Source: Viridothelium virens | Lineage: Eukaryota; Ascomycota; Dothideomycetes; Trypetheliales; Trypetheliaceae | NCBI GenBank assembly: GCA_010094025.1 | Contig: ML991790.1 | Location: 1 to 64,000, forward strand | Length of the DNA: 64,000 nt | Reading direction: 5' to 3' | Part shown: piece by piece, positions 22,901-33,255 of the stretch | Layout: the number at the start of each line of letters is the position of its first letter | Position numbering within the stretch: position 1 is the first letter of the stretch | The notes under the pieces: model-generated | The model's input: only the letters and a program-made list of their open reading frames with translations | The model's database searches: none | What the model was told of the DNA's origin: nothing | Made by a program: the position numbers and the translations under genes

Positions 22901-25900
22901 AGATTTCTCTGCTGAGGTGCGCGCTGCTGTGTTGTACCATCTATGACGTTGAAGAACGACATATCGGCGACGTCCTTGCTGGGAGTGAACATGCTTCTAT
23001 GTTTTTCCAGGCCTCCATACTTGTCCATATGAGTACTCCGGCTGAGAAAGACGTACTTCCCTACGACATACGGTACCTTCTTACCGATAGATGCAAGATT
23101 GCTCACGCGCTGGAAGCCCGTCTTTAGGAGTTGATTATTGCTTCGGCGACTGGTCTTGACGCCGCTATCCAACCATTTGTGTGTGATGTTGGATTGCACG
23201 ACCCATGGAAGCTAAAGGGCAGTACGAGCATGAAAGGGAGAAAGGGACGTTGGGCTTGCGCAGAAGTAAAGCGTGCCGAGACAGCGAAGTTACAAACGAT
23301 CCAATACGATATCTTACAAGGAAGACTTTCTATTGGCGGAAGGGCAACTGGAACTCTGCCAGATCGCATCAGGACCCAACTAGTATTTCGTAGACTTTTT
23401 CCACGGGTGAGTTGGGCTCCTCTTGCTTATTTCGCGCTTCTCAATTCTTCTCTTGGGGATTTGTAGTCAACGTAGAGGAACGTCGCTAACTGAAAAGGGG
23501 ATCTTGCACGTTATGTCCTCGGATCTGGAAGGAATGCGCGACTGCGTTACGAAGTCGTTCTTTGACAACAGGGTGAGTATAATCTCTCATTGTTCGACGA
23601 TAGCTAATTTTGAAGGTTCATATCGGCATTGATCAGGATGGCAGGACCGTCATAAGAGTGCAGTGCCGAGGCAATATTTACGAGATTCTTCATCACGAAA
23701 TCTTCCTGCATGATATTCCTAATCATTTTGTGAAAGATCACTTGCACTGGCTGGATCTGCAGACTGGTGAGGTTGAACTCAGACCCCTGAGTAATCCTTG
23801 GCATTCTTCCGCGAGCAACTGGCAAATCTCATCCCACAACAAAGCCTCAACGATGGTTCATTGCAAAGAGGCGAGGCTCTTGGACTACGATAGCGAAATT
23901 AATAGGGAAGTTGCTAAGATCTTCAGCGTTTTGGAGCCCAGAGACAATATACAGATTGCTCTAATCGAGAATCTCCGGGTTGAGGTATTTCTTCCTCGAT
24001 TTCATCTCCGATTCGTTCTCAATGAAGGTGGCCATCTAGCATCCAAGCAATTGAATCTTGAAGTGGATCCCGATCAATCGATTGGAACACTAATTGGGCT
24101 CGAAAACAAACTTATCTTACGAGGAACTAATAGTAAGCTGGATAAGACGCGGCGGCAAGTTCTAATCTCTTTCGGTGAAACGGAAAGCCATCGTCAGAAA
24201 GTGGGACACAGAGTCCGCATAAAGATTCCAGAGGAACAATCATGCGAATACTTTTGCTACAAAATTAACCAATACTTACAAAAGGTGGAGGGGCCATTGG
24301 ATGCCAGGAGCGAGTTATACATGATCTTGCTACATGCACAGACAAGCTCTGACCTGAACGATCCCTTGACTGAGAGGAGTGGAACTGAAGAAGCATTGTC
24401 TCGTCTCAGAGCAGCGTCATTGTTTAGCTGCATTAGCTGCAGGCCCGAAGATCCTGAGTGCGCGAGTATGTTAGCGCAAATTGCGAGCTTGACGCCGCAT
24501 CATGAAGGGTATCCAGTAGCCGAATTTAGAGGGCATACGGTCACTTGGAGGAAAGACTTGTCTCCGCTTGCACAGCACGAAGGCTTTCACAAAGGTGTCG
24601 CTCAAATCCGTGAGCACGCTCAACGGTTTTCCCAATTCTTTCCGGCTGAGAAGGTTATCCAGTTCTCAATTGACCGCGGCGATCTTGGGTTGCTAGCGAG
24701 GGCGGCAAAACGAAATGCGGGATACCGTCGCGCAGAATTTGGTGGCCTTGAGCTGTCTTCATCAGACGACAAACCCTATAGGGCCAGGGATCGAGTGGTT
24801 GTGACCGAGCGCAGCGTTTTGGTCACCGGGATTGCCAGCCTCGTGAAAAAAAGACCGCCGAAATTCCCAGTCATCACTGACCTCAAGCAGCTATTCGATT
24901 CATGGCACAGAGTATCGGGCTTCAACAAGCCTTTTGGACAATCTATTTTCAATGAAATGCTCTCTCTTCAATTTCCTGACCACTGGGGAGCCTTGTATGA
25001 TGTTTATCGTCGTAAAGAAGGACCATCGCTCCAATTATTGCTTGATGTCGGCAAAGCTGGGAAGTTTCAGGAAGGATTGTTCACACGCTCCTGGCCTTCC
25101 ATTTCTGTGACTCATTTACCCACCTGGATCCGCCACAAGGCAATGGCCTTGACTTTTACGAGTTCGAGGATGGATGGAAACCAGAGGTTGAGAAAATAAA
25201 CCCACACATAGACGCAGCTCGTGTCTATCCACCAATGAAACCAGATGAGAAAATCAGTCGCAATAAGCAGAAGACGAAGAAATGGGAGAAAGAGAATGCA
25301 CAAGCGATTAGAGACGAGGCTAACGCTTACAACAAGGAAAGGGCAAAGCTCGTGCAGGAAATCTTAGCACAATGGCCCTCAAAAGGACTCACCGTTCCAA
25401 GCTCCGTCCGCGTACCCCTCATCAGGAAGGACGAAGCTGTCAAGAATTGTGATAACCTTTGGCAGAAGTGGGATAAGAATGAACAACTTAGTCTGCATCT
25501 CAATGAGGCTCAAATGAAGCTAGAAGCGGTCAATGGCCCGTACACACCACAGATCAGTGAGAAAAGAGGAATTGATCATCAACAGTCGGAGAGTCTCGCA
25601 GCTTGCACTCCAGTGTACACTGTTCCTGACCTTGACGACTTTCTAGGAATGATTGATGCAAGATCTGTGCCCATCAACGATCCAGACCCACCAGCCGCGA
25701 ACTTCCCTTGTCGAGTCAATCGATCGCGAAAAGATTACTCTGAGCTGAAGGAAATTCTCAATCTTTTCCACGTAGATCCAGGTCTGACCCGCTCGAACTA
25801 CGGAGCAACGCACTTGGAGAGCTTAAGGGCTCTCAAGCTCCAGGACAATACCCGGACCTTGCCGCCAGACCATAGAGAGCACAATGTGACCTACTACCAG

Positions 25901-28900
25901 ATGCGTCAAGAATTCAAGCGATCCGAGATTCTTGATCTGCTACAAAACTTCCGCCAAGCGCTAGATAGAGTAGATGTCGTTTGCGCGCAGTGGAAAATCC
26001 TCCAACAAGCGAACCTTTCTCCGTGTACCAGTATACCTTCTTTTCTGAAACGAATTGCAGCAGGCAATGATGCTGACATCGGCGAGGGATGGAAAGAAAA
26101 TCTTCTAGCCCTAGCTGAAGCGATTGCTGACATGCAACGTTGGCAGCGCTCGGAGCATCTCTACGAAGCAGGCGATCTCAAGAAATGGCAACTTGAGATT
26201 CAGAATTTCGGTCGCTCGAATTGGAACACGGACGAGCACCCAGATTGGATCCTTTTTGAAATTGAGAATGATCTTACCGTTAGGGATTCGCAGACGAAGA
26301 TGGCCTTCGACGTGGGGTATCCGGCTTCTGGATCAAATTCAGTTTTTCAGCTAAGTATGGGAGGAGGTAAAACTTCAGTCATTGTCGTTTTACTTGCCGT
26401 TGCTTTAGCTGCAAAAGATCGATTGGTGAGGATTGTGGTGTTGAAGCCTCTCCTCACTCAGACGCTACAGCACCTGCAAAAATGCCTTGGGGGCCTGATG
26501 AACAGAAAGGTCTATTACATGCCCTTCTCGCGCAGCACTCTGACCAGCATGGAGACAGCAGTTTGTTTACACCCACTGTACGAGGAGGCAATGGCAACTG
26601 GGGGCATTGTCGTTACCCTTCCTAAGGAAATCTCGACACTCAAACTTATGGGTCAGGAAAGGCTGTCTTCAGATATAACTTGCGCTACACAGCTGCTAAA
26701 GACCGAGCATTGGCTGCAACTTCACTCTCGAAGCATCCTGGATGAAAGCGATGAGATTCTCTCTCCAAAACATCAAGTCAACTCCACTATTGGTTCCCAG
26801 CAAGTTATCGATGGTGCCCCGTACCGATGGAAAATTGCTCCAGCGGTTTTACGTCGAGTCAAGATACATGCTCAGGAGCTCCACTGCAACTTTCCGGATC
26901 TTGTCGAAGTTCAATGGTCTGAGAGAGCATTTCCTACAATTCATTTCTCCGAGAGACAGCCCTCCGAGGCGCTACTAGACCGCTTAGTAGACGACGCGAT
27001 CACGGGAAAAATCGAATATGTCCACCTTGATGGTCGCGCCGGTGACGCCCTCGAGCAAATAGCCCAGTTCATGCGACACAAGTCATGTGAAGATGGAGAA
27101 AGAATTGCTCAATTATGCGCGGATACTCGGCTGTACCAATGCGTCAAGATTATTCGAGGTCTTGTCGCCTTTGGCAATCTCATTCACGCTCTCCAGAAGC
27201 GGCATACGGTCGAGTATGGTCGATCTTCAGGGCGGTCTCTGAAAGCGGTCCCCTTTAGAGCTAAAGGTGTTCCTGCTGAGAGATCGGAATTTGCTCATCC
27301 TGATCTTACGATTTTACTTACTTGCCTCGCCCACTTGAAGGGTGGATTGCATGAAGAAGATATACATGAATGCATCCAAACGTTGGAGAAGGAGCCAGGG
27401 GCATCTCTGGAATATATCAAGTGGACCGAAGACTCAAAAGAGCTCCAGAAATCATATCCTTACTTGAGTTGCATCAACATTGCCGACGATGACTGCCGGC
27501 AACTTTTGTTCCACGGCATCAAGAACAATTACGCTAGTATAGACTTCTTCCTGGACAGAATTGTCTTCCCGAAAATATGCCAGTATTATACTAAGAAGCT
27601 TTGCGCCTCAAGCTGGGACATCCCGAGCCGCGTCAAAAATCCCAGATGCGTTACCACTGGATTCTCAGGCACGAATGATAATCGATACACTTTTCCATAC
27701 AACATAGAACAACGCGATCTCGATATAATCAAACCTACTAACGCAGTAATCCTGTCCGAGCTGTTGTCACCAGAGAATAGAGAGTACCGCCAGATGGTCG
27801 ACGGAACCGGGAAAAAGATGAACGCATCAGAGCTGCTTCGGCACTTGACGGACCACATCCAGAATTTTAAGGTTCTCGTTGACGTGGGTGCGCAGATCCT
27901 GGACCTGTCCAACCTCGAAGTGGCCCGTGAAATGCTTCATTCCTCCCGAGATGCTGAAGCTGCTATTTTCTTCAACGATAGAGACGAGCCCACTGTCGTT
28001 GATGGAAGAGGATACTTGACACCACTGCGTCTTTCCTCGTTCAAGGACTCCTTGGCTAACTGTCTGGTTTATTTCGATGAGGCACATACTCGGTGGATCG
28101 ATCTTGCTATACCTGATGGTGCGCGAGCAGCGGTGACTCTCGGACCTAGACTAGAGAAGGATCGGTTGGTACAAGGTATGGCAATGTCTAATCTGCATTC
28201 ATATGGGATCTGACTAATCTTTCAGGCTGCAAAAGAATGAGACGTCTGGGCTCAGGCCATTCCGTTGTGTTTTTCGCTCCTCCGGAGGTTCATCGTGAGG
28301 TGTTCAGAACATCTAAGAAACTCCCAACTCAGCAGCTCGACTCCAGGGATGTCCTGTTGTGGTCTATGACGAACACTTGCGCCTATCTGGAGAGAGCACA
28401 GCATTTGTGTCTCATGCAAGGCCTCCGCCACGTAGAAAAGCAGGCAATCTGTGACGAGTTCCAAAACACATCCCACAATGACATTGCTGGGGCCCTGAAT
28501 CTACCAATAGACGCAGAGACCGCGGCCAAACTCTCGAAGCAGCTGGAAGAGGACGAGATCATTGATCTTGAACAATTATACGGGGTTCATCAAGATAGAA
28601 CATCAGCTTTGATAGCATCGATTGACGGTAACTCGGCCGATAGCATAACAGAGAGGCTACGCGCAGACTATGGCAGACTACATACCAATGACCTGGTTGA
28701 AGATGCTCTGGAAGAGGAACAAGAGCGGCAGGTGCTTCAAGAAGTCGAGGAAGAAGTTCGCGTTGAAGATCCTGTGTACTATGAACCGCAACAATCCTAC
28801 ATAAGCAGCGGTCTAACTGAGTTTATCCACACGGGCACTATCTCTGAGCTTCCTGGAACAGTACCGGTTTCAGAAGCATTGACCCGTACATCTGCTGCTG

Positions 28901-29994
28901 GATATCAATCAGCGATTAAGCATGGATTCGAAGGCCTGTACGTCACATACGACTATCTGCATAATGTGCGACTGCCAGAGAGAATGCCTCTGGATGATTT
29001 CATGCCAGTTGTTAACTGGATGCTCATCAATGACAAAACACCGCAGGATGTTCTCATCATCAGTCCGCATGAGGCTAACGAGGAACTGGAGGAGATACGA
29101 AAGTCCCCATACGTGAGATTGTGCATATATGCACCGAAGACGACTACATCGATGACTTCATTTTCAGAACTCAACTTTTACAGCCCCACAAAGCAACGAT
29201 TCCCTGTCAAAGCAAAACCATCCACTTCTCTCAAAGTCGATACCTTCGCAGGTGCCCTGTGGTTTGACGACTACCGAAGCTACACTGCAGCGTGCCACTA
29301 CCTGGGACTGATTTTAGCTGAAGATTGCGAGAGTCTAGATGAGACGAAGCGCACACTTGTTAGTCCAGGATGCTTTGTGGAACCTAAAGTCAGGTCTTTA
29401 CTGGGATGGCCATGTGAGTGTCCTTTCACAGAGGACCCATTGCCCTTTGTTGGGCGCATGATAGCAATGCGTCATAAGAAGCAGGATGTCTCATCGACGC
29501 ATATGGGGATGCTCGTTGGAGGCAAGAGATTAAGCCGGGAATTGATCGAGGGGAATAAGAAAGCAATCCAGAAAAACCACGCCTCACTCCTTCCCGGTCG
29601 CCGCTATGCATCGGAAGCTTACAGGAATGGCGAAGATATCGAGAATGGTCCGCCAAGCAAGCGGGTCTGTTTCAGCGCACCAGCTAACGTAGGAAGCGAC
29701 TTGCGTAATTTGGCAAGCTCCTTAGACACCGGGACGGTCGATGATCTTGACGGAAATTCGCTGTTTCTCTCGGCAGCCCAGGGAGAACGACTGAATCAAG
29801 GGAACACAGATCTCCACGAGGCTTCGGAGGCAGTGCAGGCATGCAAATCTGAGGGGGATTTGGAAATGAAGGATTGGAAAGAAGTGGAGACTGCGGATGT
29901 GATCATGCGGGATGTAGAAAACCGACATGAAGTGGAGCCAAGCAGTGAATCTCAGGCCTTGCGGATGGAAAAGAAAAAACCTGATACAAGTTAG
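19971..29994 (+). CDS. Giant DUF6606/DUF3638/DUF3645 ATPase-like protein, with one in-frame TAG
   Basis: The model is join(19971..20250, 20336..23406, 23498..23572, 23616..25011, 25071..28175, 28226..29994), 9696 nt, 3232 codons, the usual ~3200-aa size of this fungal family. It opens with MDLDEDDRKCLIDHVFLPP, the DUF6606 start, then LRAQNAGIQIYRE. A Cys cluster (CECASCSPIHDQKCAKCA) lies near codon ~600. ATPase-like motifs follow: LSMGGGKTSVIVV (P-loop, ~2037), ILDESDEIL (DExD-like, ~2165) and VYFDEAHTRWIDLAIP (DEAH, ~2608) before TLGPRLEKDRLVQGCKRMR. The tail is acidic and low-complexity. Database entries often label the family ubiquitinyl hydrolase, but I see no defined protease motif and treat the activity as unknown. 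Two oddities: codon 1024 (23125-23127) is TAG within conserved-looking coding sequence, and the frame changes at 25012-25070, explained here as a 59-nt intron. The gene could be a young pseudogene, a read-through or an assembly error. Confidence 0.8.
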
Positions 29995-31097
29995 ATCGAC
30001 TCTTTGAAACATGGGGGGGTTATCTGGACCCAGCTCGCTTTGGGAGTGTGTGAGGTAACCTCAGACCACACTACTTTCCCCATTGGACATTTTGCTCACC
30101 TTGGCTTTATTGAACAATTTGTATTCTTGAATTAAGATTCAGCGGAATCCTTTAGGCGCCTTTCTTAGCTTACGTATTGGTCTCAATCTAAAGGTGTCTA
30201 GCCGTCTGCTCTATACATTTGGAGAACGAGCTTTCCTTGCACTGTCATCCAGTTGTTTAGTTCGTCAACACCTTCCTCTGTTCAAAATAAAGGTATGTGA
30301 GATTTATGTATTAGCGAGACTGATGTTCAACTCTTCGTCGATATGAGTAATGCTTCGGGGTTCCTTTTCTATGGAAAAGATGTCTTGATACTCAGGCTAC
30401 TCAGTCTCAAGGTGTGCAAAAGTTTCGACCATTCCCACGAGTAGGAGTACAACCTCAAAGTCGACAGCAAGAGAATCATGATTCACCAATCCGATTTACT
30501 TTATAATTTCAACAGTTTAATGGGTAGATGCATTACTTTGGCTGGAGAACATCACAGAATTTGCTACAAGAAGATCATTGGATTGTTGGTGAGCGCGATT
30601 CTTCGCACTCACAAGATCAATACAAGGTGGCAATCCATTCTCTTTAATCGTATTCAATATGTCCATGTACCCCACCAATACATACTTGTGAACAGTGGGC
30701 TCAAGCGTAAGCTCATAGTGGCATGGCTAGCTACTAACTGTACCATCCAACCGCAAAGCCGGAATATCATCTGCTAAAACCTCATTTTAGGAATTATTCT
30801 GATTGTCAGTTTTGGATCGCTATAGTGACAAACATTCACTTGACGCAGGCACAATTTGCTTCCTCTTTCTGGCGTTTACTTTCCCGTTCGACGCACTGCT
30901 TGAACATGTCTTGGCCTTCTGAATATAGAAGATTAATCCTACTACAGACTTCGTTGCACTCCACTATAGTACGTCATGTAACTTTTCTTCCATAGTCTCA
31001 CTCGAGACAACTATACTCCGTCTGGGACTGACCATCAACCAGATGGGAGTTACTCACTCTCAAATGCATGTATCTTTCATCTCTCTTAGCTGCAAAT
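29995..31097. other. 1.1 kb intergenic, no supported gene
   Basis: The 3' flank of the giant gene. Open frames are below 100 codons and carry no domain. Confidence 0.5.
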
Positions 31098-31901
31098 TCA
31101 AAAAAGCTTCTTCGAACCGCCCGACCTGTTTGTAGTGGGCTCCGGTAGAATGCTCGTCTCACTTGAGTAACCGGGTCTCTGGAGGCCAAGAGCCGCTTCA
31201 TCGCGCAAGTGCGGCGGGACCAACTGGTAGATGACCGTTTCAAAATGAGAACAGAACGCTACCGAAGTAAGCTTTATGTATCGAACTACCTTTCGAGTGC
31301 AATCAGAAGATGTCTCGTGGAATGCTGCAGCAAGGAGTACCGAGTCCGCTCTGCGGACTTTTTCGGCGGTGTAAGGGAGTTGCTGACATGTCTCTGCCGC
31401 GTAGAAGATAATAGGACTTGGAAGTCCTCGCGGGACAAGGGTTGCAAAGTGATAGCCCAGCTGGCAGAGCTGCTCAGCGATGTACAAGGCGGAGACGAGG
31501 TGAATAGCGAAAGCCCACTGTGCTAGAGTGTAGTGACTAGAGATTGCGTCGACGACGTAGGGAGCAACGTTCTCCATGAAATCATAGGGAGTGGACGGGA
31601 TAGGTCTACCTGACTCATAGATTTGCTTGGAAACCCGCTCGCAGTGGTGACTCGTGAAGAGCGAGACAAGAAAAACGAAGAATCCAATGTGGATCAGCGC
31701 CATGATTACCTGAGAGAATTGGAACGTTTGAACACCTCCCAGGATCGGCTCTCTTATTTGGGATTTGCGCTCTTGACATACTGCTGTGACTCGAGATGCT
31801 GGGGATCGTACACCGTGAAGCCTCGAGATCGATAGCTTTGCGATGAGCTGAGCCGTCAGTATGCTCTTGAGAGGTGTAAAGTATTGAAACAAAAGGCACA
31901 A
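31098..31901 (-). CDS. Possible hypothetical membrane protein
   Basis: An open frame of 267 codons on the minus strand. The more likely start is the internal ATG at 31703 (MALIHIGFFVFLVSLFTSHH), which opens with a strong hydrophobic segment. A second hydrophobic stretch lies around WAFAIHLVSALYIAEQLCQL. I recognise no domain. Candidate GT..AG pairs within it (for example GTAGTT near 31291 to an acceptor near 31226) keep frame, so the true product may be shorter and spliced. Local composition is not strongly gene-like. Weak call. Confidence 0.35.
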   Translation of the reverse strand: MCLLFQYFTPLKSILTAQLIAKLSISRLHGVRSPASRVTAVCQERKSQIREPILGGVQTFQFSQVIMALIHIGFFVFLVSLFTSHHCERVSKQIYESGRPIPSTPYDFMENVAPYVVDAISSHYTLAQWAFAIHLVSALYIAEQLCQLGYHFATLVPRGLPSPIIFYAAETCQQLPYTAEKVRRADSVLLAAAFHETSSDCTRKVVRYIKLTSVAFCSHFETVIYQLVPPHLRDEAALGLQRPGYSSETSILPEPTTNRSGGSKKLF

Positions 31902-32252
31902 AGACCAGCAAACGAGTTGTCACCTTCCCACTGCGCAGTCTTTGTTCTTCTTGGCCATAATTGCGAGGCAACAAAGCCGAGGTAGCAACTCAGCTGTCGC
32001 CTGGAGTTTCAAAGGATATCTTGGGACAGAGGATGCTCATTGCGGAATGCCGCTTACGAAGATATGCTCACTTCGTTTGATTCATCATTTTCCTTTCGAT
32101 AGCGCTTCTCGCCGTCTGAATGGCATGTGCCAAATAAGTTAACCCCTATGCACCTCTTCTACCATTTTTCTTGAGCACTACAGCTGCGATACCGCCTTCA
32201 ATAGAGCTTGCAGGACTGCCTCCGTGTTTGGAGGTAACTGTCCAGTCCTTCT

Positions 32253-32283
<31 letters not shown>

Positions 32284-32314
32284 GGAGGGACAGAGACAGC
32301 CCAAAAGCGGCGGA
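31902..32314. other. Intergenic with a 26-base poly-T run
   Basis: No gene. It contains an uninterrupted T tract at 32258-32283 that reads as poly-A on the minus strand, about 30 bases beyond the stop of the small minus-strand open frame. Confidence 0.55.
32258..32283 (-). repeat. Homopolymer: 26 T (poly-A on minus strand)
   Basis: A single uninterrupted run of 26 T on the top strand. It could be a slippage-expanded homopolymer or the A-tail of an inserted reverse-transcribed RNA; no target-site duplication was found by eye. Confidence 0.7.
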
Positions 32315-32596
32315 TCAGTGATCTGCTCTGATCTTTGAATGTGCCAGCTTCGCGTAGTCCAATGCTACAGAACCTTTGGCATCGAACCGAAGAGATCCGT
32401 TGTTCAGCTTAGCTGCCGCCTTGAAGTAATCCACGAATGGTTGGCGTACCTCCTTTATTTCTTCGATATCGCATGTAGTCTTTCTCACTTGACGCTCCAT
32501 CTTCTTGCACCAAGATTTCATCTCCTCTAATTGGTCCACGCAGTTTTTGTGTACTCCCAAGTGGCATTGTACAGGCTCGTGAGGTTGGCGGAGCAT
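32315..32596 (-). CDS. Small hypothetical protein, 93 aa
   Basis: Starts at an ATG (32594-32596). The product is hydrophilic, with a charged helix-like segment (CVDQLEEMKSWCKKMERQV), and no known domain. It may be the last exon of a larger gene or a decayed copy, given the poly-A run just downstream of its stop. The protein-like amphipathic pattern is the only support. Confidence 0.3.
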   Translation of the reverse strand: MLRQPHEPVQCHLGVHKNCVDQLEEMKSWCKKMERQVRKTTCDIEEIKEVRQPFVDYFKAAAKLNNGSLRFDAKGSVALDYAKLAHSKIRADH

Positions 32597-33255
32597 TCAT
32601 GTGACCAAGCTTCTATGCTAGACGACGTTTCGCGTCAGTGGATATGTGAATTTGGCTCTATTAATCGTCTCTCATTCGTCATGTTACCCTACACAGAACT
32701 GCAAAGATAAGCTAATTTAACTACAAGTAGCCCCGAAACGTTCTCGAGTCCTCGAAAGCGTTCAGAGAAGAGGTAAATGACTAAATGCCAGTCCATGAAA
32801 ACATGCTAATCATAGTGCGAACGCCATGACCAAGAGCTCATTATTCCAGCTCTCTGTATGCGCAAAGGCTGTCGTTGCTGCGAGATTTGCTTCCTGTCGA
32901 TCAATATAGCGGAACGTCTCGTTTACGAGCAGTCAAATGAAGAGGTAAAGGAAATGCAAATGGCACAACCGTTGCTGTAGTCTTGGTTCAGTAATCCCAA
33001 GACCGGACATCTGATACAACTGGATTGTGTTCAATAATGATTGAGAGAATTACGCCAATCCCATGCGAGAAACGCCGGAAATGTGCTTGGAGATTGTAGT
33101 CGATAGAAACACAGATGCGAGAACGCAAATGACTGAAATCGAAATATAGGAAAGAGCCGAATGACCTCGTCGCCATCGTGAAAAGAGTAAAGCCAACGCG
33201 GCCTTCGTCTTGTGTATTTGGTGGGGAAGGTAAAACCATCTAGCTCGTATTTCTT
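32597..33255. other. Intergenic, no gene seen
   Basis: The 3' flank of the kinase gene. Short open frames only. Confidence 0.5.
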
